A DNA stretch of 64,000 nt. Origin: Batrachochytrium dendrobatidis JAM81. Lineage: Eukaryota; Chytridiomycota; Chytridiomycetes; Rhizophydiales. Position 1 is the stretch's first letter; each line of letters opens with the position of its first letter. The DNA is taken from contig NW_006281100.1 in NCBI RefSeq assembly GCF_000203795.2, forward strand, positions 1,509,099-1,573,098, read 5' to 3'. The notes beneath the pieces are model-generated. The model was not told where the DNA came from. It ran no database searches and was given only the letters and a program-made list of their open reading frames with translations. Below, piece after piece: positions 33,918-44,882 of the stretch. The translations under genes and the position numbers were made by a program.

Positions 33918-34704
33918 TTACGAGTCTGTTCAATGCAATCCACAATAGTTCAAGTGAAACTATAAAAAAACAAGCAACCGCAATTGACAAACTACACGCT
34001 TGCAAGGCTTTGATGAAACAAGTGATTTCAAAGTACAAATTTTGATTTTGATTCTGATTCTTGAATCTTTATTGCTGACACCAGATATTGCTATTACCAT
34101 TAGCTGCTTTTCAAGTTCAAGTCCAAGTCCAACCTAAACCCATACATTGCTTGATAAATACATAAAGGTAACTGCACACATGATCGCTTTAGCATGACAC
34201 ACTGATACACCACTATAACCCAACAAGGTGTGAAAGTAAACCCACACTAGTTTTACAAAGACTCAAGTGCAGGATCGATTTCAAGTGATTTGTTCATATT
34301 AGCAACAACGATTGTTTCCATAGAACTTGATTGCTGTGTTAGCACTTGACCATCTACAAGTTGCTGTCTTTCCTCAACACGACTCCGTCAGCGGATTCTT
34401 ATTTTTCTTTTTTGGGGTTTTCTTCACCTGCTGTTGTTTTATCTATTCATACTGTCGGATACGACTTGGACTCTTGTTGTCCAGCTCAAAGGGGATTTAT
34501 TGTCCTGCTATCATTAACCCCTTTCTATTGCATTTTGCTTTTTAGCCTCGATACTAGGCCGCTAGTGTGTAATTCTGAATCCTACCTTTTTATTTTTATT
34601 AAAATATCATAGGCAAGTCCTGATTCCAGCTCGAGTTCTATTGTCATTGCCTGCTAATACCAGCTATAATCAATTTGATTTTACAATAGTCAGCTACTAC
34701 AGCA

Positions 34705-37700
34705 ATGTCGTGGGCAAAGTTGGCATCTCCTACAGCGACTCTACCTGCTGTTGCTGCAACTCTAGGTGCGTCCAAATGGATGTTTTCCTTGTCTAGACTT
34801 GCATTGTTTTGGAATCGGTGAATCATTGTGGCTAGACTCGATCGAGGCCCATTGCTGATTCCTTGTGATCATTGCTGTATCAGCCTGTCATGACAAACCA
34901 TTCTTGCCCGTTATTGTTGGCTGGTCTTTTGCATCATTAAATTACCACATGTGTTCAAGATGTGTACATGGACAGTAACTAACATGCAATATCACATGAT
35001 ATTCTTTATTTCTTTAAAATACTACTATACTCGATCCTCTGGTCTGATTATGCTGGAATCTCGTTACTGTCCTTTCTAATACCTCTAATGGATAACACTC
35101 CTTTAACTAGAAGAAGGTTTTTTTGGAATGACTGCACCATCTGCTGTTGAAGCAGATTTCACAAAACCTACTCTCAAAGTAGCCAGTGTATCCTTGTCAG
35201 ATACTTCTTCTTCAGACACTTTACATACCTTGCATACTTTTGAGCCTACTATTTCCGCAGAATCAGCTAATGACCTAGTAGCAGATGATGACGAGTCATG
35301 TCTTGAGGAAGGAGAAATTCGTGAGGAAAAGGTGGATAGTCCTGCAAGCACTAATTTCAAACCAAAGGAAGAATCGGAAAAGCCATTTGTTCCTGCTCCA
35401 CCACCAACAGTCAATATATGGGCTGTCCGACTTGAAAAACAGCAGCTTCAAGGTCAACCTTCCCCTGCTGGTAGTCGTTCTGAACCACAGCCAGTCAGTA
35501 GTACTACTGGATCCAGTATCACCAGTGTACCATCTACTCGAAAACAACGATCAACTATAGGACGAGAAACTCCATCTGAAAAAAAGAATGTCGTGTCTGA
35601 AAATTCCACATCAGGCAGCAGTAACAAGTCTTCCACTGTCGATCAGGATGGTTTTGTTGCAGTAACCAACAGAAAATCGTTTCAGTCAAAATCTTCAAAT
35701 ACCAAACTTGCATCTTCTGGTGGATCTGGTGCTGTTCGTAAACACGCACCAAAAGCATCTTCCGCTAAACCAAAAACCGCCATCGCATCTTCTACATCAA
35801 CGGCTGTTTCAGCACCATCTGCTTCCCTGACTGCCCATCCTACTCTAGCGACATCCACTCCTGTTCTTGGTACCGAATCAATTTCCACTGCAGTTATTGC
35901 ACCTGCAGATGATGCTGCTACAATAAGTAAACGCGAAGCTGCCAAGATTGTGCAAACTGCTGCTCGTAGTGTGAACTTGTTGGAAAAGCAAAATATGCCT
36001 GAGCCAGCTTCAAATAAAATTATCCTGGATTCATGGCCCACTCTCAATGACTCGATCACAGCTGCCTCGGATGAATCAGCTGGATCTGTTGCTTCAGGGA
36101 GTGCAAGTAGTTTGCATGATCAGCAACCCACCTCTTCATCGACTTCATCTGCCTCTACTATCGTTGCAGGAAAACGTCAAGGATGGTCAAAATTAGATGT
36201 TCAGATCTGCTTCAATGCTGCTCCCTCGTCCATGGGACGTGCTTCCGGCTCCAAATCTGCTAGTCGATCTGGTGGCTTTGAAAAGCGAGACGCTGGTCAT
36301 AGGGGAAATGGACATCGACATGAAAAACAAGATGTCCATGCATCTGCTGATACTATGGCCAGTAAGTCACTCAAAGACTCACATTCTAGATCACGATCAG
36401 CTCAGACTTTCAAAACTGGTGCTGATGAACGGTCTCGTTCTGGATCAGTTGTGTCTGCTTCTTCATACGCTTCACAAGCTATCACTACCCATACAACGAC
36501 TGATTTGACTTCTCAGCAACCGGTGAATACCAACAATTCGAATCATAGCCAAGGCGGAGCCCGAAATAGTGGATCTCGTCAACATCGTTCTGCAGCCCGT
36601 GGTCAGCGTGCATCTTCTACGCAAACCTTGTCTGCAGCGACTACATCGTCATCTAGTGGCCGCCAATTCCGCAACGCAGGATCAAATGCCAACGCGCAGC
36701 GTCATGGAAACAATTCATACAGCCGCAATAATCGCACTGAAAACTATAACATGTACTATCCTGGTACACCTGTAGACCCCAGTAGTGTGGATCTTCCCAC
36801 AATTACATGGCTGGTTCGTACACAGGTAGAATACTACTTCTCTGTTGAGAATTTGTGTCGCGATGTTTATTTTCGTAGCAAAATGGATAGTGAAACCGGC
36901 ACCGTTCCTATTAGTGTTATTTCCGGATTCAACAGAGTTAAATCCTTGGTTGCTGCCACATATTTCAAATTACATACACTGGAGCAGTCTCCTACTGTTG
37001 GTGCTAATCAAGTAACATCTACATCTGATGTCAAACTTGAGAGTACAAGTAAAGATACATTGACTGCTTATCCAGTCACTATAGACTATAATTCTCAAGA
37101 GTACAATGATTGGTCGGTAAAGTTTTTGATTTCAGCTCTTGAAAACAGTGAAATTGTCGAGGTAATTACCGATAAAGTGGACGAACCATTGCTTCGCTGT
37201 CTTGAAAACTGGGCCATGTGGGTGCTTCCTGCAAATATTCAGTTGCCCGTCACTTTCCTACCAACACAGCATAAACCTATGGACAATGCTGCTGTTGAAA
37301 CCTCGACTGCTTCTACCGAGGGTATTGCAGTGGAGCCTCCTGCTCTTGTACCCACAGTTTCGACTCTACCTCAATCTCTTGATGTGACTGACAAAACCAC
37401 CACGCCTTTACCCTCTCTCACAATTTCCACAGCCGATCAATCTGATGCATCAATTGTTCCCGATTTGAAAACTGGCGAGGATGAGGGTTGGTCATCGGTT
37501 TCTCGTAAACGTCGTGGTAGCAAAGTTTCTTTTGCAGATTCTTTTCCAGCGAGTGCTGCTTCACCGTCTCTTTCATCTCCAGCCATAAGAAGCGCTGCTG
37601 TCAATTGCACTCATAACGATGACGATTTGTTCGAGTTTGATGACAACGAAGATTGGGCCAAGCCTCCAGAGCGTGATGTTCCCCGCATTGAGCATGATCA

Positions 37701-38952
37701 TTTTGACGAGCTTGAGGACGACGACTTGGATTCTCTGATGATTGTTACTCAGCGATTTGGAGACTCTAGCTCCACAACTATCAACGGAGCTACCAAGCCT
37801 ATAGCTAATGGACACAGTAACACGATGACTTCTGGAAGTGTTGGTACCAGTACATCTTCATCAGTGCATGCTCGTCAAAACATGCCTCCTCGCAAGCATG
37901 CTACTACACCGTACAATCGATCCCACAACGATTGTGATATTGTAGATATGATTAATGAAGGATTGTTTATGTATGAACGATCAGTGGCCAAGGGTACTTC
38001 AAAAAGCTCACTGCTTTCCCAAAGCAACGGATTTGGACAACAAGGCAAGGTGGGATCAATCAAGAGTGAGGTGTTTACTTCGATGCAAGAGTCGCTGAAA
38101 AGTACTTCACCTGCTCACAGTGTCCCTAAACCTGTCAGTATCAAACCTCGCCGTATGTATGAGGGCTTCACTGCATCTTCTCCTCCAGTTGGTTGGATGA
38201 TGCAGTCTGTTACTGATGCTGTTGCTGCGTTATCGTCATCTCCGCGTTTGGCTGCTTCGCCGCGCATGTCTGTTTCGGCTTCTCGCTCAGTTGAACTCGT
38301 GGTTCCTGGAAATCACTCTGTTGCTGCAACTCCAGCTTCGTTTAAAGAGTTTACTCCTTTCCAGCATCCTAGTTACGAGCTGCTAAAAAATAACGGATTC
38401 GTACAGCAAAAATACACTAAATTCCATGCCAAAGCCGTTCGTGATCGCAAAACACGCGGTCCTGGACTTTCACATGAGATGAATACCCTCTATCGATTTT
38501 GGTCCCATTTCTTACGCGAACGCTACAACAGCAAAATGCTGACAGAGTTTAAGCGTCTTGCTGTTGAGGATGCCAAAGCAGGGTACCGCTATGGCATTGA
38601 ATGTTTATTCCGATTTTATTCTTACGGTTTAGAGAATTCATTTCGCTCTGATCTGTTTAAAGAATTTCAAGTTCTTGTTCGTGACGACTATTGTGTTACC
38701 AAGCATATTTACGGTCTTGAAAAGTTTTGGGCATATCTATTTTATCGCAAGGATAAAGTTGAGCGTCCCAACATTGAAGCCAACATTTTACCTGAACTAA
38801 AGCAAGCCTTGTCACAGTTCAAAACTGCTGATGATTTCAAAAAAATGCGTCCCCCTAGGCCTGAAAAACCTCATTGGCAACACAGTAATAGGAATCATGC
38901 TCACCAAGGCACTGGTAGCGGCTCAATGCGTGATGTGTCTAAACGTGGATAA
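34705..38952 (+). CDS. LARP1: LARP1-like RNA-binding protein (La motif plus DM15 repeats)
   Basis: La-related proteins of the LARP1 class bind mRNA 5' ends and poly(A) and control translation and stability of ribosomal-protein mRNAs. Two exons, 34705-34765 and 35111-38952, give 1,300 aa starting [14 protein letters not shown]; the internal ATG at 35128 is in frame but would skip the conserved-looking start. A long Ser/Thr-rich low-complexity region precedes the La motif (about residues 583-690: [18 protein letters not shown], then [13 protein letters not shown]). Acidic and Ser-rich linkers follow. The C-terminal DM15 region (about 1105-1260) includes [51 protein letters not shown] and [13 protein letters not shown]. 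The paired domains are specific to LARP1. Confidence 0.92.
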
Positions 38953-39525
38953 AGATGATCTTTTATTCACAATCAAGCCTACATATTTTGCATTTCTACA
39001 GTTTATAACCATCACTTTGATTTCTACAATGATTGTGTTACTGACTACTTTGCTCCAATTACAGTTCTATTCTCTCTGTTGGTTTCCTTTCAATATCTTT
39101 CTACTTGACACTTAAATCCGCTTTTTTCTGAATGGTTTTTATTGAATTCTTGTTTGACTTCAAATAAAAATGTATTTTAGGAGTGGTGTTTTTGTCTGGG
39201 TATTCAAAGTACTGATATGATTCCACGACTTGCTCGATCAAACTTGTATTTGACTATGATGCTGACAAGTATGAGTGAAAATGAAATCAAAGTCATTCAA
39301 TACTTTACAAGCGTGCACCTTATCAGAGTTTACAGCAATACTTTCCAGTAAAGCAACTCATCGTTTACGAGACTATTATACTTGTTTCATTTTACGTGAA
39401 CACGACTGTAAAATGAAGTTTACCAACACAATCGAAAGCGATTCTTGAAATTGTGTTGTGCTTGCATGGCCGATTAATAGTCCACACTTTCTAACTCCAG
39501 CCATATCACACGCCCAGTTTTAAGC
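38953..39525. other. intergenic region with a dispersed-repeat end
   Basis: This 573-bp AT-rich gap carries the terminal motif at 39392-39411. A weak candidate left end (TTACAGCAATACTTTCCAGT) starts near 39330. No gene is supported. Confidence 0.4.
39392..39411 (-). repeat. dispersed-repeat terminal motif
   Basis: TTACGTGAACACGACTGTAA is the complement of the family end, two mismatches from consensus. It lies about 115 bp before the next coding start. Confidence 0.6.
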
Positions 39526-40359
39526 ATGATAGATACAGTCACCTCTACTCTCACACCTAATACGACCACCAAGAAAGAAAAACCTCCAAAACCTGGATCC
39601 AAAAAAGCACAACTGTTAAAGGCACAATCAAAAACTACATCGTCCAAGGGAACCGACCATGCTGATCCGTACGTGATGCCAAACTATGCTGTTCATGGCC
39701 AAGTACTGGTTCTCGTCTTTGCAAAAGCCTCGTCGTTAAAGGCAGCACTTCTTCAACCACATATTTGCTATGAAGGGCAACAACTAAACGGCCCACTCAA
39801 AGGAGTCAACTTTCCAGTAGCATCGTTTTTAGAATGGAGTGCACAGACTCCCAACAAAACACTTGCAGAAACATCAATCGTTGACTTGGTAATTGGACTC
39901 GAGGCAAATAAAGTCATAGAGGATGTTGTAAAACCAGGTTCACAAAATCCATGTTCGGTGTCTTCATTAGCAAAAATAGAACCTTCAACTCATGCAGATG
40001 TATTGCCGACTGGAGCATCACTCCAAGCAACGGACTCGGCCAATGTGCTTTATATTATTTCTGGGTTAAAAGGCGACAGGTCCACATTCCTGCATGAATG
40101 GGCTCATGCACGGTTTTTTCTAGATGCTTCGTTTAAAGCAGAGTCAACTCGGATCTGGGATGCTCTTGATCCTCAACTGAAACGGCATATCCAAAAAGAA
40201 TTGCTCATGAGAAATTACAGACCGGATGTGTTTGTGGATGAATTCCAGGCATATGTGTTGGAAAGTGCTGAAGATTTTGGAAAGCGATGGGCGGAACACT
40301 TGAAAGTTCCTCATGCCAAACTGCGATCGCTTGTCAACTTGCCTTCTAATATATGTTGA
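39526..40359 (+). CDS. unrecognised protein with an HExxH-type (HEWAH) motif
   Basis: A single exon of 277 aa. I do not recognise the family. Residues 1-45 are Lys/Pro/Thr-rich and likely disordered. A compact part follows (PNYAVHGQVLVLVFAKASSL). At residues 190-194 the sequence LHEWAHARFFLDASF contains an HExxH zinc-binding pattern. The Asp/Glu-rich segment DVFVDEFQAYVLES follows, with Glu239 about 45 residues after the second His, a spacing compatible with a gluzincin-like third ligand. A metallopeptidase-like fold is therefore possible, but it is inference from the motif only. No signal peptide is present. The stop codon at 40357-40359 overlaps the end of a dispersed repeat, so the native C-terminus may have been altered. 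Confidence 0.7.
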   Translation: MIDTVTSTLTPNTTTKKEKPPKPGSKKAQLLKAQSKTTSSKGTDHADPYVMPNYAVHGQVLVLVFAKASSLKAALLQPHICYEGQQLNGPLKGVNFPVASFLEWSAQTPNKTLAETSIVDLVIGLEANKVIEDVVKPGSQNPCSVSSLAKIEPSTHADVLPTGASLQATDSANVLYIISGLKGDRSTFLHEWAHARFFLDASFKAESTRIWDALDPQLKRHIQKELLMRNYRPDVFVDEFQAYVLESAEDFGKRWAEHLKVPHAKLRSLVNLPSNIC

Positions 40360-40490
40360 TTCACGTAAAATTGATCACTTGTATTTATCTTGAAATAGAA
40401 AATGATTAGCTACTTGTTACGCTTTCCTACCAACACATTGACTCCAATTCTTCAATAAACACAATCATACTCGCATTCAAACCACCTTTT
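40357..40490 (+). repeat. dispersed-repeat copy overlapping a stop codon
   Basis: The half-motif TGATTCACGTAAAA is followed by a body that parallels 9485-9640 in order: TTACGCTTTCCTACC, CAATTCTTCAATAAACACAA, then AAACCACC. The first bases of the motif supply the TGA stop of the HEWAH gene. Confidence 0.55.
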
Positions 40491-40922
40491 CCTCTATTTT
40501 TGTCATAGTCATACATTGTATGATCACCAAACTGATTTTAATTCAGAACTCAAGTTCTGGTGTTGTCAGTCAAGCCCACAAGCTTCAATTTAGCAAGTAG
40601 CTCAGAGGGCAATGTTATTTGATAAATTTAGCGGAAGTCATCATGTATTTGACACCCTTATTGAGTGTCATTTTATGCAAGCACGGCCAGCTTTTAGTAC
40701 ATACCTTGAAAATCATATGATTAATACAAACATTAGATGGACATCCCTTTGATTGGAATCACCAGTCCTACGCAAAACGCGACGTTGGCTATCTATTCTA
40801 GTAGGGATGCTTTCAAATGCTATTCAAGCACCCTTTGTAATTTATCCCCTACTCATTTTCTATAAAAGTGCATAGAATGCATACTCGAGTCATCATCTGC
40901 GAATCGTCATTTCAAGGCAAAA
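40360..40922. other. intergenic region, repeat-derived in its first half
   Basis: The first part is the repeat described at 40357, and 40508-40530 carries the second dispersed motif. The last 100 bp form the lipase promoter and 5' UTR. No gene is supported. Confidence 0.4.
40508..40530 (+). repeat. second dispersed motif, copy 2
   Basis: The block beginning GTCATACATTGTATGATCAC matches 32725-32747 almost base for base. It lies 150 bp from a terminal-motif copy. Confidence 0.5.
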
Positions 40923-42232
40923 ATGATTATGAATCTCGGTTTATTAACAACTCTCTTCATCTCCACTGTCGTCTGCAGTGCCATCACTCCTTTGTCAAGT
41001 GATACCGATCAACATGATGAGTTTTCTATCCTTTCCAAGAGAGATGGACTTGCAGTCGACTCGGAGGTTGTTGAACAAATACAGACCTATGTTCAATATT
41101 CAGCTGCCTCTTGTATGTTACTTTTCATATAATGTTTATTGCTATGCCATCATTTGATGACCAAGCCTTTACTATCTCGTGTTTTCGGATTTTCGGATTT
41201 AACTAACATTTGATATTCTAGACTGTCCAAGCGTCATTACCCATATGGGATGGATTTGTGGTAGTGCTTGTAGTGGTCGGACTGCTGATACCAAAATCGT
41301 CAAGGTGTTTGATAACTTTTTCATTGGGACAGGTGTTGCAGGGTAAATCAGTCTTCAATTGCTTAATACGTCGCATTTGGATTGTACTAATCTTGATGAT
41401 AGATTTATAGCATACAATGAACGCACGGAAACTATCGTGGTTACATTCAGAGGATCAGTTTCAGCCACAGACTGGACTAATAATCTCGATTTCTTTCTTA
41501 ATGATGCTTCATTTGGTGAAATGGTTCCTGCAGAATTTGGGGGCGATGATGTTCAGGTATTGTACATGTCTGTTTATCAAATAGTAAACTATTATGCTTT
41601 TCAATATCAATTGATGACTGAATTCTATATTTCCATCCAGATTCACAGCGGATTCATGAACTTGTACAAGGGCTCCAAGGATAAGATTGTTTTTACGTTG
41701 AAAACTCTTTCAGCTCGTTTTCCAGCGTATAAGATTGTGTTTGCTGGCCACTCTTTAGGTGGTGCAATGGCCGCCTTGTGTGCTGTAGATTATCATTTTT
41801 TAAATCCCGATGTTGCCGACAAACTATCGGTCTACAGCATCGGTGCTCCTCGCATTGGAAACTTGGCATGGGCCAACTTAGTCGGCAGTTTACCATTTTC
41901 GTCGCGAATCTACCGTGTAACCGCTACAAGAGATCTTGGTACGTATACAGCTCATTCAATATCACTTGTATTTGACGAGCATTCGAACAGCTATTTACTT
42001 TTTACACTTGTCAATCAATCTAGTTGTTGATATCCCAAAAAATACACCACTGCTTAATTACGTTCATCATAGTCAGCAATACAATGTTCAAAACGGCGTC
42101 ACAGTCAAGTGTATCAACTCTGGTGTTGGTGGGGAAACTGTGGGATGCAATTATCCCAATTATGGTGTTCCTGGTCTTTTTGCGCACGGATTTGGCTACT
42201 ATGGTTGGTCTACCTTGTTTCGTATCTGCTAA
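40923..42232 (+). CDS. secreted class 3 lipase
   Basis: Exons 40923-41112, 41222-41342, 41403-41556, 41641-41938 and 42024-42232 give 323 aa. The signal peptide is MIMNLGLLTTLFISTVVCSA. A Lys-Arg site (SILSKRDG) could mark propeptide processing. The catalytic domain shows IVVTFRGSVSATDWTNN, KIVFAGHSLGGAMAALCAV with nucleophile Ser, TATRDLVVDIP with the probable catalytic Asp, and FAHGFGYYGW with the probable His. Cys pairs (YCPSV, ICGSAC, KCINSG, GCNY) suggest disulfides. Intron positions match those of the lipase at 25908 (after the first conserved Tyr, before GFI, before HSGF, and inside the Asp motif), so the two are paralogues. This one lacks the acidic repeat. Its substrate is unknown. 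Confidence 0.92.
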
Positions 42233-42450
42233 ACACCACAACAAATATCTTTTACATCTTCAATATGCTAGAACGCTGCTGTTCTAGATTTTCCATTATT
42301 CGAATATTTGAATCATGAACATCCAAATCATGCAATGGTTATTACACCCATTTTTCGCATACAATTTTCATGCAAAAAACCAATATAATATATCTACAAT
42401 TCATGTTGATATGCAAGATATGTTTGAGCATTTTAAACTATATGGATTTA

Positions 42451-44619
42451 TTATACTTTGAGTTGAACTTTGTCTTTTTCTGCTAATTTTACAGCATCCT
42501 TGACTCGATAAATGACCAATGGTCGACGAGAGTTGGGATTTGACAAATGATCGATTGATTTGGAATTGGCTTTCGACAATCCATCACCCATGATTCCCTC
42601 ATGCACGACATGAAAACTAGCGGTATATTGCCCAACTGGCTGTACACCAACATATGCCTTGGTGTTGGTCAATATCGACAAAAATATTGAATCGTATGAA
42701 AACACAGCTGGACCAAGTGATAGTAAATAAGGTCCAGTGGTTGATAAAAATCCAAAAATGATAATGTCCAATAACTCTTCAATCAGCTGTGATGAAACTT
42801 CGGTTAGGATGAGAAGGATGATGATCACTATTCCTACCCATACGGGCAGAATCGAGCCGTCACACTGGCTTGTAGCAGAGCATACACCCGGCATCGTTTG
42901 CTCTGGTTCATGCATCCAAAGTTGGGCTAGATGAACATTAGCACCAGTTGTAGAGGTGTATCGGATATAAAAATTAAAAGCAGTTTGTTGCTGCAAAGAT
43001 GTGCCATTATCTGCCGCGACAGTTGCGTTGCGCATATTGTATATAGTTGGTGCAAAGTTATAAGAGAGTATGGGCTGTAAAGTACGCGGAACAGATATAA
43101 TCGTTGGAGATCTGCATAACCCGGATACAGTGCATCTCGATATGAGATATGTGAATGAATTGGTAGCATAGTCTATTCCAAGTCCAGCATCATAAATTCG
43201 ACACGGCATGACTTCAGTAAACAAGATTGACTTGGATATGATATACATGGGTGATGGATTTGCACCAACATTGTTTATGTCCCAAACCATCCCACGTAAG
43301 TAATGGAGTGTGTTTGATGGTAATGTCGAGGCTGGATTAACTGTTACGCCTGTTGTGTTGGATGCCATGATAAAAATCATTTCGTAGGTAGATCCGTTAC
43401 GAAGATTGGCCTTGGCACACAAAGCACCACCGTATGCAGTTGCATTCAACCACGTTGCTCCCGCTGTATTGTTTCCTGAAGCAACGGAGGAATTGAATGT
43501 TGTATTCTGTGATGATAAACTTTGTGGTGCATATGGACTAACTTTCACCTGCGAAGTATTTCCGGGCCGTAAAACAACAGCAGGACCAATCAAATTGGTT
43601 TGCTGGATTAACATGGAGTTCCAGTTTGCAATGTTTTTACCAGATTGTGATGCCCCGAACCCAAAAAACATTGCGGGATCTTCCCCAAACGTACCATTAT
43701 CGAATGGAAAATCAAAATCAACTTTGCTTTCTGCAATCATGGGTGTCGAGTTATTTCCAGTAGTGTTGACTGCAGATGTCCAGATTTGCTGTTGAAATAT
43801 ACTCGTTGGCGAAATGGGTAGAATGCCATGCGAATCCACCAAAGGAATTTCAATAGGCATCTCCTGAAGCGCACCAAAACTTGAATTCACTGTAGTTTGG
43901 ATGGCAGCAAGAGAGCATTGGGGGATTTGATATGTAACACTATTGAGGGTGATGGAACGCATGGTTAGTCCAGTAACATTCCATACAAAGTTGTTACGTA
44001 TATCCACCGGCGCGATAGTTGCTGGAGCAGTGGAGTTGAGCAAACTGGTGGAAATCATCAAAGCATATGAGTTATCCCACCATGGACCAACCGTAGGACA
44101 TACCAAAATCCCAGTTTTGGGATTGCAGTAATCTCTTAATTCGGAATATGTCAAATTAATTCCAATGCTGGGTACAGTGAAGCTCATGTTTCCAGCAATG
44201 CTGGGATCAACAATAGCTCTTGGATACAATCCCTGATCCGTCTTGATGAATTTGGAAAACAGGACATCAGTAGCTTGAGCACATATGGATATGATCAACA
44301 AGCATATTGTTCCTCCAATTGCTGCTGTTGTTTTGGCTGCAGATGGTTTTTCGCGTAGTTTTCTTCGTCGCCTTTCCATTTCACTATGTACTTTTTCATT
44401 TGCATAGGGTGAGGTGAATAGGCTTCTACCCCGTGTTAAAAGCGTCATAACTGTTCGAAACGGAGCCAAATGGAATGATGCTGTCATGCGAATTACTCCA
44501 AATCGACGTGCCCACCAGGACATTAGATTCCATGAGAATGATATGAGGGAAACTCGAATAATTGCTGCAAGAATATTAATCACGACAGGTGTGACCACAT
44601 AGTTCCAATAAAATTTCAT
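42451..44619 (-). CDS. membrane glycoprotein, divergent-pair member 1
   Basis: A single exon of 722 aa that I do not recognise. A hydrophobic N-terminus (VVTPVVINILAAIIRVSLIS) precedes the motif WWARRFGVIRM. A basic stretch (MERRRRKLREK) follows, then a membrane helix (IGGTICLLIISICAQA), a long extracellular-type region of about 480 residues with many N-x-S/T sites and scattered Cys, and another helix near residue 600 (LPVWVGIVIIILLILTEV). A cytoplasmic-type tail with FGFLSTTGPYLLSLG ends the protein. It matches the neighbour at 44883 in domain order, in (W/F)(W/F)ARR(F/C)G(V/L)IR, GINLTY, the MPGVC/FPGVC Cys segment and GF(L)xTTG. The role is unknown; a cell-surface receptor or scaffold is plausible. 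Confidence 0.8.
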   Translation of the reverse strand: MKFYWNYVVTPVVINILAAIIRVSLISFSWNLMSWWARRFGVIRMTASFHLAPFRTVMTLLTRGRSLFTSPYANEKVHSEMERRRRKLREKPSAAKTTAAIGGTICLLIISICAQATDVLFSKFIKTDQGLYPRAIVDPSIAGNMSFTVPSIGINLTYSELRDYCNPKTGILVCPTVGPWWDNSYALMISTSLLNSTAPATIAPVDIRNNFVWNVTGLTMRSITLNSVTYQIPQCSLAAIQTTVNSSFGALQEMPIEIPLVDSHGILPISPTSIFQQQIWTSAVNTTGNNSTPMIAESKVDFDFPFDNGTFGEDPAMFFGFGASQSGKNIANWNSMLIQQTNLIGPAVVLRPGNTSQVKVSPYAPQSLSSQNTTFNSSVASGNNTAGATWLNATAYGGALCAKANLRNGSTYEMIFIMASNTTGVTVNPASTLPSNTLHYLRGMVWDINNVGANPSPMYIISKSILFTEVMPCRIYDAGLGIDYATNSFTYLISRCTVSGLCRSPTIISVPRTLQPILSYNFAPTIYNMRNATVAADNGTSLQQQTAFNFYIRYTSTTGANVHLAQLWMHEPEQTMPGVCSATSQCDGSILPVWVGIVIIILLILTEVSSQLIEELLDIIIFGFLSTTGPYLLSLGPAVFSYDSIFLSILTNTKAYVGVQPVGQYTASFHVVHEGIMGDGLSKANSKSIDHLSNPNSRRPLVIYRVKDAVKLAEKDKVQLKV

Positions 44620-44882
44620 TTAGCTAGATTAAAAGTTTGATTGATGGTCAGGGATGAAGCTGTTTTGACCTGCAGGCGAGTTGTATTTGAAGTCAAACAC
44701 GCTTTAAACTTGAAAGATTGTATTCTGTTGCAGATATAGCTGCATCAAGAAAAAGCATTCAGGATTATATAGTCAGGTTCACTTTTATCTAGAATTCACC
44801 CTGACCAAGCTTGAATCACATTGTTAGAATTCATATTTCTAATTTTAAACTAGTGTGATTTTTCCTCTAAATTTGTCAGAAC
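44620..44882. promoter_or_regulatory. divergent promoter between paired glycoprotein genes
   Basis: This 263-bp AT-rich gap lies between two opposite start codons of related genes and so may hold shared control signals. None is individually recognised. Confidence 0.4.

Larger units (their letters stand above)
32053..34704. other. 2.65-kb gene-poor region built from degraded repeats
   Basis: No ORF above 90 codons has recognisable features. The region carries terminal motifs at 32211-32230 and 33898-33917, an inverted pair of repeat bodies (32911-33012 and 33781-33864) and a copy of a second repeat motif at 32725-32747. The last few hundred bases form the promoter and 5' UTR of the LARP1-like gene. 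Confidence 0.5.

Noticed and set aside
34327..34612. Hydrophobic short ORFs upstream of the LARP1-like gene
   Set aside because: Probably chance ORFs in pyrimidine-rich 5' flanking DNA; no start context or homology.
35128..38952. LARP1-like gene starting at the internal ATG at 35128
   Set aside because: An upstream exon (34705-34765) with a good donor joins in frame and gives a normal start; the internal ATG remains a possible alternative.
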